This document shows, one piece after another, positions 1-9,480 of a DNA stretch of 64,000 nucleotides (position 1 is its first letter; every line of letters starts with the position of its first letter). The notes beneath the pieces were generated by a model, which was given only the letters and a program-made list of their open reading frames with translations, ran no database searches and was not told the DNA's origin. The translations under genes were made by a program, and so were the position numbers. The stretch spans positions 1 through 64,000 of the forward strand of contig JBLNDJ010000050.1 in NCBI GenBank assembly GCA_050261515.1, written 5' to 3'. This stretch comes from JBLNDJ01 sp050261515. Lineage in GTDB: Bacteria; Acidobacteriota; Terriglobia; Bryobacterales; Bryobacteraceae.

Positions 1-653
1 ATCTGTTTGATTGCACCGACGATCTGAGCTTCCGAATGTTTGCTTCTGGACATTCCGTCCCCCTTTCAATCCTATGAAATCGTATTCGACTTCATGCGGA
101 TTTCGGGGGGCAGGTCAGGGGGGACCGGCCTGCCGCCGTTTATCTCGGTTGTCATCGCGACGCGACGGAGAAGGGAACAACTCCCGTAACCGAGGTCGCA
201 ACCCTTCTTGGCTGCTTAGGGAGAGCGAACCTACAAACGGTTCAACCGTAGGGTTGCCGTATGCTGGTTCCGTTTGTTCGAGAGCACGTCTACCGGGCGT
301 GTCAACGAAGGGAGAATATTTTCGGCCGCTCGTTCCTCGACGAACACCTGTTACCCGTCGTCAATTGTGCAAGCACTATGGCTGAGCGCCTGCGAGCGGA
401 CGCAGAGATTGTCGAATTGGCGCCTGCACGATCTCTCGGCATTGTGCGATCCCTCCACTTCAGGACCACGCCAGCTTGAGCGCCGGCATGGCGACCCGGC
501 TCTTGTCTGACCAAGGATACGCTCCCGACCGCGTCAGCCGTGTCGCCCGATCTATCACGTCACACTCCTCGCCGCTAGCGATCGGAAGCGCGTCCGTGGA
601 GGAAGTGTGCATCTCCAACGCAGATGCCACGCCGGCTGGCGCCTGCCCTCCGG
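1..653. other. No convincing gene; possible decayed DNA
   Basis: Several short open frames exist on both strands but none has a recognisable domain, a signal peptide or a ribosome binding site, and none runs the length of the stretch. Base composition looks less GC-rich than the coding DNA to the right. It may be an intergenic region or an eroded gene; I see nothing that decides it. Confidence 0.4.
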
Positions 654-1979
654 CTACCAGTAGTGGGTCGCCAGGACCTCGGGGGTCCCGGCGACTCCGG
701 CCATAGCGCGGGTCGAGATCAGCACTTGCAGGTTCTTGTTCTCCCATCCGGAGGGCGCGTTCCGGAATGCGGCGCCCAGGCACTCCGGGGAAATCAGACA
801 TTCCGCGGCGGCCTGGGTACCGGCGTCGCCGACCCCCGCCACCACTACGAAGGGCCGGCCCGCATTGCTGTGGAGCAGCCGGGAAATCACGCCATAGTCG
901 GTCTTGGGAGAGGTGTCGCGGGCGTCCGCGGAATTGCGCACGCTGTAGAACTTGCCGGCAGCCTGGTTGTCCTGGATCGACCAGATGCGGTGGTGGCCTT
1001 CCTTATAGTAAGTGAAGACGAACCGAAGGGAACCGGTCATCTCCCGGGCCCAGCGGTTGAAGCCGATCAGGACCGTGGCGGAGTTGCGCAGATCGGTAAA
1101 GGTGGTGTCGTTGGCGATGCGGACCTGGGACTGCTTGCCGCGCAGGCCGAAGAACGAGGTCAGCAGCGCTGTGGCCCGGGCGTCGCCGGTGCCGACCACC
1201 GAGACGGGGAAGACTTCGTTGCCGTGGATTAGGTCGCCGGGCGTGAACTGGGTGGTGTCACGCTGCCGTTCGTAGAACTGCACGCGGTCGTAGAACTCGT
1301 CGTCGAACTGGTAGGCGTTGGGGTTGGCGACCGAGATCAGAATCGGGGCGTTGTCCAGAATCACCGGCGCCCAGAAACGGTCGAGCGCGTTCTTCGATGT
1401 GAGCTTGCGGACTGCCAGCCCCGCGCCCGCCAGAATCACCAATACCCCGACGGCTATCGCGGCGCGTCTCGGAACGCGGTGCACAAAGGCCATCGCCCGG
1501 TGCCTGCCGCCGGCAACGGGAGTGAACTCGGCCATATAGGAACCCGCCGGCAGATCGATCCGGATGCGCCCTCCGGAGCACTCGGCGAAGTATTGCTTGA
1601 GCCGCTGGCGGACCTCCTTGGCGGTTACCCGCACGATCGGATCTTCGCCCGTCCCATAGGAGGGGGAGCGGCCGAACACGGCGACCCCGATGGAACGTTC
1701 TTTCAGCGCCTCCTCGCGGCCGGCCAGCGTATTCTCGACAACGTAGGTGAGGAACTGCCCGCAGCGCTTACTACCCCGGAATGCGGCGCTCTCGAGGATA
1801 GTCTTCAACTCGAGCAGAATGACGGCGTGCTGATCGATGGGATAGGGCGCATTCGTCCCCTTTTCAGTGGGGATACTGTCAGGCCGGCCCACAAGACAGG
1901 AGTCTAACATAGATTCCAGACGTTGAAGCCGGAATCCGAAATCGACCCGCAAGTTATTGTATTCGAACAGTGTTAACAA
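654..1979 (-). CDS. Membrane-anchored regulator-like protein with C-terminal extracytoplasmic domain
   Basis: A 441-residue protein in three parts. Residues about 55-155 form a cytoplasmic domain with the ERSIGVAVFGR and TGEDPIVRVTAKEVRQRL motifs and a closing IRIDLPAGSYMAEF strand; this resembles the winged-helix-like N-terminal domain found ahead of many acidobacterial membrane proteins. A single hydrophobic segment at about 172-190 is preceded by arginines, so the rest should lie outside the membrane. Residues 199-441 are an unnamed domain that starts DRFWAP and ends near W441, with a conserved ENKNLQVL motif. The same domain forms the lipoprotein at 8178-8924. The gene diverges from the TonB-dependent receptor at 2119, so a role in controlling it is reasonable but inferred. 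The start is uncertain: an internal Met lies at residue 24. Confidence 0.75.
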   Translation of the reverse strand: MLTLFEYNNLRVDFGFRLQRLESMLDSCLVGRPDSIPTEKGTNAPYPIDQHAVILLELKTILESAAFRGSKRCGQFLTYVVENTLAGREEALKERSIGVAVFGRSPSYGTGEDPIVRVTAKEVRQRLKQYFAECSGGRIRIDLPAGSYMAEFTPVAGGRHRAMAFVHRVPRRAAIAVGVLVILAGAGLAVRKLTSKNALDRFWAPVILDNAPILISVANPNAYQFDDEFYDRVQFYERQRDTTQFTPGDLIHGNEVFPVSVVGTGDARATALLTSFFGLRGKQSQVRIANDTTFTDLRNSATVLIGFNRWAREMTGSLRFVFTYYKEGHHRIWSIQDNQAAGKFYSVRNSADARDTSPKTDYGVISRLLHSNAGRPFVVVAGVGDAGTQAAAECLISPECLGAAFRNAPSGWENKNLQVLISTRAMAGVAGTPEVLATHYW

Positions 1980-2118
1980 GCTTCTTACTGTATTTAACCG
2001 CTCCGGATACTGTGTTGCACTTGGAGCGAGCCTCGAGGTGCCCTAGCATTCCACCGGCGGCTAAAACCGCATAGAACAAAGCTGAAGGGGTACCTCCAAG
2101 CAGAGGTCGAATTCAAAT

Positions 2119-5100
2119 ATGAGCAAAGCACACCAGTTGTCGCGTTTGGTGCTGGCCGCGTTCCTGCTGAGCGCGGTCGGGTTCGCCCAGACGCCGACCG
2201 GCACCATTCAAGGTCTGGTCACCGATCCCAGCGGAGCGGGCGTTCCTGGAGCCAAGGTCACGATCCAGAACGTCGCCACCAACGAAACCAAGCAAATTGC
2301 CAGCGAGCCTTCGGGGCGCTTCGTGCAGCCTTTCCTGTTACCGGGCACCTACCGGGTCACCGTGGAAGCGAACGGCTTCCGCACGGCACGCCAAACGGAT
2401 CTGAAACTCGATGTCGGTCAGAGCCGTACCGCCGACTTCGCCCTGGAGCTTGCCGGCGGCAGTACAACAATCGAAGTCGTCGCCACCACGCCACCGCTCG
2501 ACACCGGTTCCTCAATGGTCGGTCAGGTATTGGAAAACAAACGAATTGACGATCTGCCACTGAACGGCCGGGACGTCTTTCAGTTGGTCAACCTGGCCCC
2601 CAATGTGAATCCGACGGGCGGATCCAACGGTTTCTTCGGAATCCAAGGCCAGACGGGGGGCATAGGCGGAGCCACATCGCAGCGCTCGGAAGTCCAGATC
2701 GACGGGGTGAATAACACCGCTCCCCAGAACAGCTCTTACCCGACAATTCTGTACGAGCCGATCGTGGACTCCGTTCAGGAATTCAGCGTCCAGACCTCCA
2801 CACCAGCCGCCGAGTATGGCCACACGGCCGGGGGCGTGGTCAACGTGGCTACCAAATCCGGCACCAATTCTCTGCACGGCACAGGCTACTACTTCCGGCG
2901 CGACAGCGCGCTGGACGCCAACGGCTTCTTTTCGAACAAATTCAATCAGCCCAAGCCGGCCTTCGAGCGCACCCAGTACGGCGGCTCCGCGGGCGGCCCG
3001 GTTTTCATCCCGAAGGTATACAACGGGAAAGACAAGAGCTTTTTCTTTTTCGGGTATGAGTATACTTCTCTTCCTTCGGGCAGCCTGCGGCTGACGAGCG
3101 TGCCGCTGCCGGAGTGGAAGCAGGGCGACTTCTCGGTGGGCGGAGCGCCACTGATCTTCGATCCCTCCAGCGCGACGCCAGACCCCAACAACGCCGGCCA
3201 GTGGGTCCGCGCCCCGTTCCCCGGCAACAAGATCCCGGCCTCGCAGCAACATGCGGTGGCGCTGAACGTATTGAATTACTACCCGGATCCCAATTTGGGC
3301 GATGCGAACCAGGCTTACAATAACTTCGCCGCAAACACCACGACTCCCACCACCAGCGGGCGCTTCGATTCGCGCATCGACCACAATTTCTCCAGCAGGT
3401 GGAGGACTTTTGGACGGGTCTCGCGCGCCGAAACCGATATCGCCGGGTCGAATCTGTTCGACAACGACGCCACCCCCGCCGGCCCTACGAAAGTCCGGGG
3501 CTACAACGTGGGCCTGGACAACACGATCACGCTGAGTCCCACTTTGATCCTCAATGTCCGTTACGGCGCTTCGCGCATGGTGATCAACCAGAACGCAGTC
3601 CCGGCCTTCGATCCGGCCACGCTCGGCCTGCCCCAGAGCTACTCGGATGCGGCGGCGCGCGACAACCTGCAGTTCCCATATTTCGAGTTCGACGGGGCCT
3701 TTGCCGGACAGTCTTTCGGCGCTCCCGGGTGGTCTCATATGGACCTGGCGCCTTACTCCCACAACGTGGCCGGCAATATTACCAAGATCCTGAGCCGGCA
3801 CACGATCAAGGCGGGTGGGGAATTCCGCAAGTTTTACATAAACATGTACCAGCCGGGCCAGGCGAGCGGGGCCTTCTGGTTGGATGATTTTTGGACGCGG
3901 CAGAACACTGCGGCCTACGACGGCACGGGCTTGGCCTACGCGTCTTTTCTAACCGGCGGTATCGGTTGGAACGCCATGTCCCACGACCCGCACACCACCA
4001 TGTCCAGCGCCTACCTGGCCGGCTTTGTGCAAGATGATTTCAAGGTCTCGTCCCGGCTGACGTTGAACATCGGTCTGCGGTACGATCTCGAGACTCCGCG
4101 CACCGATCGCTATAACCAGTTGGAGTACTTTGATATGGGCATTGCCTCGCCGCTGGCTGGGAAGGTAGCTGCTTCTCCCGACTGCCCCGCGTGCAGCGAC
4201 TTGCGCGGCGCCGACGTGTTTGTGACCAGCCCCGAATCCAAGTACGGCCGCCATCAGGTCCCCAGCCCGATCGGAAAGACCTTTGGGCCGCGCTTCGGTT
4301 TCGCGTATCAACTCGAACGCAACACGGTGGTGCGTGGCGGGTACGGGCTCATGTACTCCGTCTCCACCTTTACAGCGGCCGGCGCCGCCACCGACCCCGG
4401 GACCGACGGTTTCTACGCCCTGGACATGCCCAGCGCGAGCCTGGACAACGGCAGAACCATGCATGCCTCCTTGTCGGATCCGTTCCCGGACGGCTACAAC
4501 TTCCCCTTGGGAGCCGCGGGCGGGACCTTCACCAACCTGGGCGGGGAGATCAAGTCCTACATGGCGAACCCGACCCGGCTGCCTTACTCGCAGCAGTGGA
4601 ACCTTAACATCCAGCGGCAACTACCGGGCGCGATCACGGTCGAAGTCGGCTATTTAGGCAACCGAGGCATGTTCCTGGAGGGCCAGCGCCTGAACTACAA
4701 CCAGTTGCCCGCCAGCTACATGTCGATGGGCAACGCTCTTCTGGAGCGGGTGCCGAATCCGTTTTACGGGGTGATCCAGACGCCCGGCAATTCGTGGGGG
4801 ACCAGTGAGACGCTGCCAAGATACCAGCTCCTGGCGCCGTTCCCGCAGTACCAGTTTGTGCGGTCTAATTCGATCGCCGACGCGTACTCCTCGATGTATC
4901 ACGGCATGTCGATTCGAGCGGACAAACGCTTTGCCGATGGGCTCAGCCTGCAGGTGGCTTTCACTGCTGGTAAGCTCATGAGCGACATCGAAGCGTCACC
5001 TTATGCCGGCGGCAATACGGGCCCGATGGACATGTTCAACCGGCGGCTCGATTGGTCCGTCAGTTCAGAGGACGTTTCCCGCCGGCTTGTGGTCGGCTAC

Positions 5101-5622
5101 GTGTACGAGCTGCCTTTCGGTAAAGGCCGCAGGCTGCTCTCCAACGCGCCGCGCGGTCTCAATATGCTGGTGTCCGGCTGGCAGGCCAATGGCATTGTGA
5201 CCTGGCAGACAGGCAACCCGTTGATCATCAGCGGCGCCAGTCAAACCACCGGCATCGGCAACGACACCAACCGGTTGAACTCACTCGGCAAGGCCGGAGT
5301 AGCGAACCCGACTATCGACGCCTGGTTCAATACCAAGGCTTTCGCCCAACCCGCTAATTTCACCTTGGGCAATCTGGCGCCCACTCTCCCGGACGTGCGG
5401 GGTCCCGGCCTCAGCAACTGGGATGCGTCGTTCTTCAAGAACAACTACATTGGCGCGGAGCGCCGGTTCAACCTGCAATACCGGCTGGAGATGTTCAACG
5501 CTTTCAACCATGCCCAGTTCGCCAATCCCGATACCAATTTCCTGAGCTCGGGCTTCGGGCAGATTACCGCCACGTCACATGGTCCGCGCGAGATCCAGAT
5601 GGCTCTGAAGTTCATCTACTGA
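2119..5622 (+). CDS. TonB-dependent receptor with carboxypeptidase-regulatory domain (Oar-like)
   Basis: An outer-membrane transporter of 1167 residues. A signal peptide (about 1-23, ending GFAQ) is followed by a carboxypeptidase-regulatory-like beta-sandwich (about 27-110), a plug region with the LPLNGRDVFQLVNLAPNV motif and QIDGVNN (about 140-210), then a long beta-barrel ending in the aromatic residue of LKFIY. The length and order match the large Oar-type receptors expanded in Acidobacteriota, whose substrates are mostly unknown and may be oligosaccharides or peptides. It heads a same-strand group with a TPR protein and a lipoprotein, and diverges from the regulator-like gene at 654-1979. 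A strong stem-loop follows its stop codon. No TonB or ExbBD gene lies in the window. Confidence 0.92.
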   Translation: MSKAHQLSRLVLAAFLLSAVGFAQTPTGTIQGLVTDPSGAGVPGAKVTIQNVATNETKQIASEPSGRFVQPFLLPGTYRVTVEANGFRTARQTDLKLDVGQSRTADFALELAGGSTTIEVVATTPPLDTGSSMVGQVLENKRIDDLPLNGRDVFQLVNLAPNVNPTGGSNGFFGIQGQTGGIGGATSQRSEVQIDGVNNTAPQNSSYPTILYEPIVDSVQEFSVQTSTPAAEYGHTAGGVVNVATKSGTNSLHGTGYYFRRDSALDANGFFSNKFNQPKPAFERTQYGGSAGGPVFIPKVYNGKDKSFFFFGYEYTSLPSGSLRLTSVPLPEWKQGDFSVGGAPLIFDPSSATPDPNNAGQWVRAPFPGNKIPASQQHAVALNVLNYYPDPNLGDANQAYNNFAANTTTPTTSGRFDSRIDHNFSSRWRTFGRVSRAETDIAGSNLFDNDATPAGPTKVRGYNVGLDNTITLSPTLILNVRYGASRMVINQNAVPAFDPATLGLPQSYSDAAARDNLQFPYFEFDGAFAGQSFGAPGWSHMDLAPYSHNVAGNITKILSRHTIKAGGEFRKFYINMYQPGQASGAFWLDDFWTRQNTAAYDGTGLAYASFLTGGIGWNAMSHDPHTTMSSAYLAGFVQDDFKVSSRLTLNIGLRYDLETPRTDRYNQLEYFDMGIASPLAGKVAASPDCPACSDLRGADVFVTSPESKYGRHQVPSPIGKTFGPRFGFAYQLERNTVVRGGYGLMYSVSTFTAAGAATDPGTDGFYALDMPSASLDNGRTMHASLSDPFPDGYNFPLGAAGGTFTNLGGEIKSYMANPTRLPYSQQWNLNIQRQLPGAITVEVGYLGNRGMFLEGQRLNYNQLPASYMSMGNALLERVPNPFYGVIQTPGNSWGTSETLPRYQLLAPFPQYQFVRSNSIADAYSSMYHGMSIRADKRFADGLSLQVAFTAGKLMSDIEASPYAGGNTGPMDMFNRRLDWSVSSEDVSRRLVVGYVYELPFGKGRRLLSNAPRGLNMLVSGWQANGIVTWQTGNPLIISGASQTTGIGNDTNRLNSLGKAGVANPTIDAWFNTKAFAQPANFTLGNLAPTLPDVRGPGLSNWDASFFKNNYIGAERRFNLQYRLEMFNAFNHAQFANPDTNFLSSGFGQITATSHGPREIQMALKFIY

Positions 5623-5631
5623 TTCTTCCTC

Positions 5632-5663
5632 GCAGGCCGGCCGGTGGGATACGGCCGGCCTGC
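5632..5663 (+). terminator. GC-rich stem-loop after the TonB-dependent receptor
   Basis: Perfect 12-bp arms, GCAGGCCGGCCG (5632-5643) and its complement (5652-5663), enclose an 8-base loop. It begins 9 bases after the receptor stop codon. No T-run follows, so it may be a pause, a partial terminator or an mRNA 3'-end stabiliser that sets receptor expression above that of the downstream TPR gene. Confidence 0.6.
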
Positions 5664-5776
5664 CATAGGAAATGCGCGGCATAGCAAATTGCTGTATTTT
5701 CGGCCCACCGGCTTCGCGCGGATGCGGGGCTGGTGGGCGGTTGTTTTTCCGGGCAACTGTGAAGCATATTAGGCGC

Positions 5777-8149
5777 ATGACACGACAGATCGGCGGCCAC
5801 CGCTCCCTGGCGCTCTTTTTTCTCTCGCTTGCCGTGGCCCTGGCGAGCCCGGCCGCCGAAAGCGGAGACGTCCTGGCGCGCGCGGCCGCCGAGCTCGAAC
5901 AAGGCCGGTTCGCCCAGGCCGAGGCCGGCCTGCGCGCCTTCCTGAGGGCGCACCCCGGCAACGCTCGTGCGCGCGGCCTGCTGGGCGCGGCGCTCGACTC
6001 GCAGCAGAAGTTTGACGAAGCCGAAGCGGTCTATAAGGAAGCCCTGCGCCTGGCTCCCGGGTCGGCGCTGTTGTGGAATAACTACGGCAATCATCTCGCC
6101 AGCCGCGGAGACGCGGAAGGTGCGCGACAGGCCTTCGAAAGAACGCTGCGCATCGATCCCTCCCACCCAAACGCCAACCTGCAACTGGCGCGCCTGGCGG
6201 TGGAGCGGCGTCAGGGCACTGCGGCGCTCGAGTACCTGGCCCGGGTGCGCGCCCAGGGCAATCCGGCGATCGAACTGCTGCGCGCGGAGGCGCTGTTCCG
6301 GGCGTCGCGGAAGACGGAAGCACTGAACGCCTTCGACCGGCTGGAGCGGGCCCACGACGCCGACCCCCGCGTGCACTACTCCGTGGGCGTGGCCTATATC
6401 CGGCTGGGGCAGTTCGAGCGCGCCGAAGCGGCATTCTCGAGCGCCCTGGCGAAAGCCCCCGGGGACGCCGACGCGCTCTACAGCCTGGGGCTGGCGGCGG
6501 CCGGGGCGGGCCACGACCGGCGCGCCGAAGAGGTCCTGCAAACCCTGCTTCGGCAACGGCCCGACGACGCTTCGGTGCTGTTCGAGCTGGGCCGGCTGCG
6601 CGGACGCGCCGGGGATTTCGAAGGCGCCATCCCCCTGTTCACCAGGGCCGTGCGCCTGGCTCCGGAGCGCGCCGAGGTGCATCTTTCGCTGGCGCGGGCC
6701 CTCGAGGAAGAGGCTTTCTGCGAAGACGCGGCGCGGGTTTACGATCATTACCTCGGGATGCGCCCGAAGGACGAGGAAGCGCGCCGCGAGCGGGCCATGG
6801 TCTACGGCCACGTCGGCCCGCTGCGCGAAAAAGGCAGGGCGGAATTCGAAGCCTACCTCGCTCGCCATCCGCAGGACGCCCTCGGTCACCTGCTCTACGC
6901 GCGGCTGCTCAACGCCATCCCGGGCAGCGAGGGCGCCCTGCGCGAGGCCACGCGCGCCATCGAGCTGGACCCGAAGCTGGCGGAAGCCCGCCTCACGCGC
7001 GCGGCGCTGCTGAGCGAGGAAGGCGAGCCCGAAAAGGCGCTAGTGGATTTGGAATTCCTGGCACAGCACGATATCAAGGATGCGCGCGCGCTGGACCAGC
7101 TGGGTATTGTTTACCTCTCTCTGAACCGCGCCGCCGACGCCGAGCGCGTCCTGCGGCAGGCGCAGGCGCTGGCACCCAACGATCACAAGGTGCTGTTGCA
7201 CCTGGGCCGCGCCCTCAGCCAACTGGACCGCACAGAGGAGGCCGCACGCATCCTGGCGCACTCCGAGCAAAGCCGCCGGCAGCGCGGCAGCGGCAGTACC
7301 AGAGCGGGCCTGCTCGGTCTGCTGGCCATGCCGGCCGGCCAACAGCACGCGGCTCTTGTGGACCACCTGAGGAAGGCCTGCGAGCGCGAGGCAAGGAACC
7401 TGGAGCTGCGCCTGCAGTTGGCCAGCGCGCTGCTGGACGGCGGGAACGACGACGAAGCCGCCGCGGTCCTGCAAGAAATTCTCCAACAGAATCCGACACC
7501 GGAACTGGCGCTGCGGGCCGCCCGCGCCGCGCTCCCCGCGGACCTGTTCCAGCAGGCGGCGGATTTCTACCAGATCGCGGTGCGGCAGGACCCCTCGGTG
7601 CGCGTGGAACTGGCCATGGCGCGGTATTTCCTGTCCGGCGCACCCGCGGCCCTGGACGAACTGGAGGCCATCACGCCTGCCCAGCGCTCGGCCGACTATT
7701 ACCTGCTGAAGGCGCGCATCCTCGACCTGATGGGCCGTTCCGAGGATTCGGTGAAGGTTCTCGACCAGGGCCTTTCGGAGGGCCCGGTGCGGCCCTCAGT
7801 CGCATACCTCGCGGCGGCGCTGCTGGTGAAGGCGGACCGGCATGCCCTGGCCCTCACGCTGTTGGAGCGTACCGGCAAGGCGGCCCCGGACAACCCGGCC
7901 ATCGCGCTGGCGCAGGCCATCGTGCTCGCGTTGGCGGGACGGGCGGTCCCGGCCGAGCAGGCCTTCACGCGCCTGGAAGCGCGCTGGCCCGAATGGGGGC
8001 GGCCTTTCCTGATGCACGGCCTGGCGCTGCGCGAACGCGGAAAAGCCGCCGGCGCCGCGCGCCTGCTGCGGGCCGCCGCGGCGCTGGGGGAGACCGAATC
8101 CCCCGGCATGACCGTGCGCTCGGCTTTTCTCGATTACGGACTACATTGA
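5777..8149 (+). CDS. Secreted multi-TPR repeat protein
   Basis: About 790 residues when started at the ATG of MTRQIGGHRSLALFFLSLAV, which gives a proper signal peptide; the longer open frame upstream adds 35 residues that would bury it. Nearly the whole mature protein is tetratricopeptide repeats, seen as recurrent A-x(2)-Y/F and AL-x-LAP patterns such as YKEALRLAPGSALLWNNYGN and FTRAVRLAPERAEVHLSLAR. TPR arrays are protein-interaction scaffolds; here it is probably periplasmic. It lies 154 bp after the TonB-dependent receptor and 28 bp before the lipoprotein, and the same receptor-then-TPR order recurs at 27-31.7 kb. A role with the receptor is inferred from the context only. Confidence 0.88.
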   Translation: MTRQIGGHRSLALFFLSLAVALASPAAESGDVLARAAAELEQGRFAQAEAGLRAFLRAHPGNARARGLLGAALDSQQKFDEAEAVYKEALRLAPGSALLWNNYGNHLASRGDAEGARQAFERTLRIDPSHPNANLQLARLAVERRQGTAALEYLARVRAQGNPAIELLRAEALFRASRKTEALNAFDRLERAHDADPRVHYSVGVAYIRLGQFERAEAAFSSALAKAPGDADALYSLGLAAAGAGHDRRAEEVLQTLLRQRPDDASVLFELGRLRGRAGDFEGAIPLFTRAVRLAPERAEVHLSLARALEEEAFCEDAARVYDHYLGMRPKDEEARRERAMVYGHVGPLREKGRAEFEAYLARHPQDALGHLLYARLLNAIPGSEGALREATRAIELDPKLAEARLTRAALLSEEGEPEKALVDLEFLAQHDIKDARALDQLGIVYLSLNRAADAERVLRQAQALAPNDHKVLLHLGRALSQLDRTEEAARILAHSEQSRRQRGSGSTRAGLLGLLAMPAGQQHAALVDHLRKACEREARNLELRLQLASALLDGGNDDEAAAVLQEILQQNPTPELALRAARAALPADLFQQAADFYQIAVRQDPSVRVELAMARYFLSGAPAALDELEAITPAQRSADYYLLKARILDLMGRSEDSVKVLDQGLSEGPVRPSVAYLAAALLVKADRHALALTLLERTGKAAPDNPAIALAQAIVLALAGRAVPAEQAFTRLEARWPEWGRPFLMHGLALRERGKAAGAARLLRAAAALGETESPGMTVRSAFLDYGLH

Positions 8150-8177
8150 TGCACGCACTTATCGGAGAGGCGAATTC

Positions 8178-8924
8178 ATGAATGAGCGTCGGTGGATGGC
8201 CCTAAGGCTGGCGGGTCTGGCGGCGGTGGCCGCACTGGCATGCGGTTGCTCGCGCGGATCCGCGGCGAGCGGGCCGGACCGTTTCTGGATGCCGTTTGAG
8301 AAGCGCTCTTCTCCGGTTCTGATCTCGATTCCCAACCTGGACGCGTACACCGGCCGCGCGCGCGCTGAGGTCGTGGTTACCGAGAACATCGTGAGCGGGA
8401 CGGACGCCCAGGTGGCGGCGGGCATCGCGTCTTTCCTGGCCGCCAGGAAGGGGAGCCCCTCCCGCCTGGGCGGCTTCCCGCTGGCGGTCTCGAGCGGCCT
8501 TCCGGATTCGCCGATGGTGCTGGTGGGGGCGTTCCCCTATCTGGATACGCCGCCGCTCCGGAACCTGCGCTGCGCCGTCTCGCGCTCCGCGGGCGGTTCC
8601 TGGACCATCAGCGAGCGGGTGGCCCCGTGGCGCAACTGGACCGCGCCGGCGGACCTGGGGACCAACGCCGGCGCCCGGACCTATGCCCTCGTGACACGCC
8701 TGTATGACCAGCGGACCGGGCGGGTGGTGCTGGCGCTGAGCGGGATCGCGGGCCCGGCGACGCAGGCTGCGGCGGACTGCATCATGTCGAGCGCCTGTCT
8801 GGCGGCGGCGGTCGCCGGCGCGCCGCGGGACTGGGACCATAAGAACTTGCAGTTGGTTCTGGCGGCGCGGATGGCATCGGGAGCGCCGGCGGCACCGAAG
8901 GTGGAAGCGGTTCACGGCTGGTAG
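8178..8924 (+). CDS. Lipoprotein paralogous to the C-terminal domain of the 654-1979 protein
   Basis: A 248-residue protein with a short basic N-terminus, a hydrophobic stretch and a cysteine pair at AALACGCS, read as a lipoprotein signal although the lipobox is not canonical. The mature part starts DRFWMP, then PVLISIPNLDAY, and ends with ATQAAADCIMSSACLAAA, a WDHKNLQ motif and a terminal W. These match DRFWAP, PILISVANPNAY, GTQAAAECLISPECLGAA and WENKNLQ in the extracytoplasmic part of the 654-1979 protein in the same order, so the two share one domain. A GGAGAGG ribosome site precedes the start. It is the last gene of the receptor/TPR group. Its ligand and function are unknown to me. Confidence 0.82.
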   Translation: MNERRWMALRLAGLAAVAALACGCSRGSAASGPDRFWMPFEKRSSPVLISIPNLDAYTGRARAEVVVTENIVSGTDAQVAAGIASFLAARKGSPSRLGGFPLAVSSGLPDSPMVLVGAFPYLDTPPLRNLRCAVSRSAGGSWTISERVAPWRNWTAPADLGTNAGARTYALVTRLYDQRTGRVVLALSGIAGPATQAAADCIMSSACLAAAVAGAPRDWDHKNLQLVLAARMASGAPAAPKVEAVHGW

Positions 8925-8979
8925 GGGCTTCGAGCGGCGCTACGACTTGGGCTGTGGTGTCGCCTAATAGCCGCCCCCC

Positions 8980-9155
8980 GGACAGGCGCATCTCCGGGAA
9001 GCCCGGCCCGCCATGCAACAGTTTGGCGACCGAATCGCCACGGATCATTACGCACTGGTCGATTCCGCCCAAACGGAGACAGGCGATCTCCGGTAATACT
9101 GCGCGGAAGCATCTCGCCCTCCGGGCCGAGAGCCGGGCATCGCCGTCGGGCGGAA
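8980..9155 (-). pseudogene. Alpha/beta-hydrolase N-terminal relic (prolyl-iminopeptidase-like)
   Basis: Reading leftwards, one frame gives IACLRLGGIDQCVMIRGDSV followed by HGGPG at 9001-9015. That is the typical order of the N-terminal strand and oxyanion motif in proline-iminopeptidase-type alpha/beta hydrolases. The segment just upstream, GEMLPRSIT, continues in another frame, so at least one frameshift is present, and the body of the enzyme with its catalytic Ser, Asp and His is missing. The right end abuts the transposase relic inside one continuous frame (VDSF then PPDGD). Family assignment is from memory of the motif. Confidence 0.5.
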
Positions 9156-9480
9156 AGCTGTCCACGAGCGTGTAGATCCGCAGGGCGCGGCCGGTGGAAA
9201 GCCCGTTCACCACGAATCCATGGACCACTCCTGGTTCGCCTTGCTGAGATTGGCTAATGGCGCAGCTGGCCGCGCCACATGCTTGCGCTTCAGTCGGCGC
9301 ACCGCCAGATGCTCTTCCCGATAGATCCGGTACAGGCGCTTAGCGTTCACCTTGTGCCCGCGCCGTTCCAACAGCACACCTGAACGGCGATACCCGAACC
9401 GCGGCTTCTGCCGCGGCAGTTCGATCAGATCCTGGCGCAGTTGCGCGTCTTGGTCCGGCTGCGGTTCGTATCGGTCCGTC
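9155..9480 (-). pseudogene. IS3-family transposase (OrfB) relic, frameshifted and truncated
   Basis: The reverse strand encodes the helix-turn-helix part of an IS3-type OrfB, with KPRFGYRRSGVLLERRGHKV, then LYRIYREEHLAVRRLKRK and NQEWSMD. A one-base loss near 9217 shifts the frame, after which the integrase core begins with VVNGLSTGRALR and LVDSF. It stops there: the remaining DDE catalytic core is replaced by the hydrolase relic. The right edge at about 9480 coincides with the start of the nitrilase fragment on the other strand. No terminal inverted repeats or target duplication were recognised. This is a dead insertion-sequence remnant. Confidence 0.78.
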
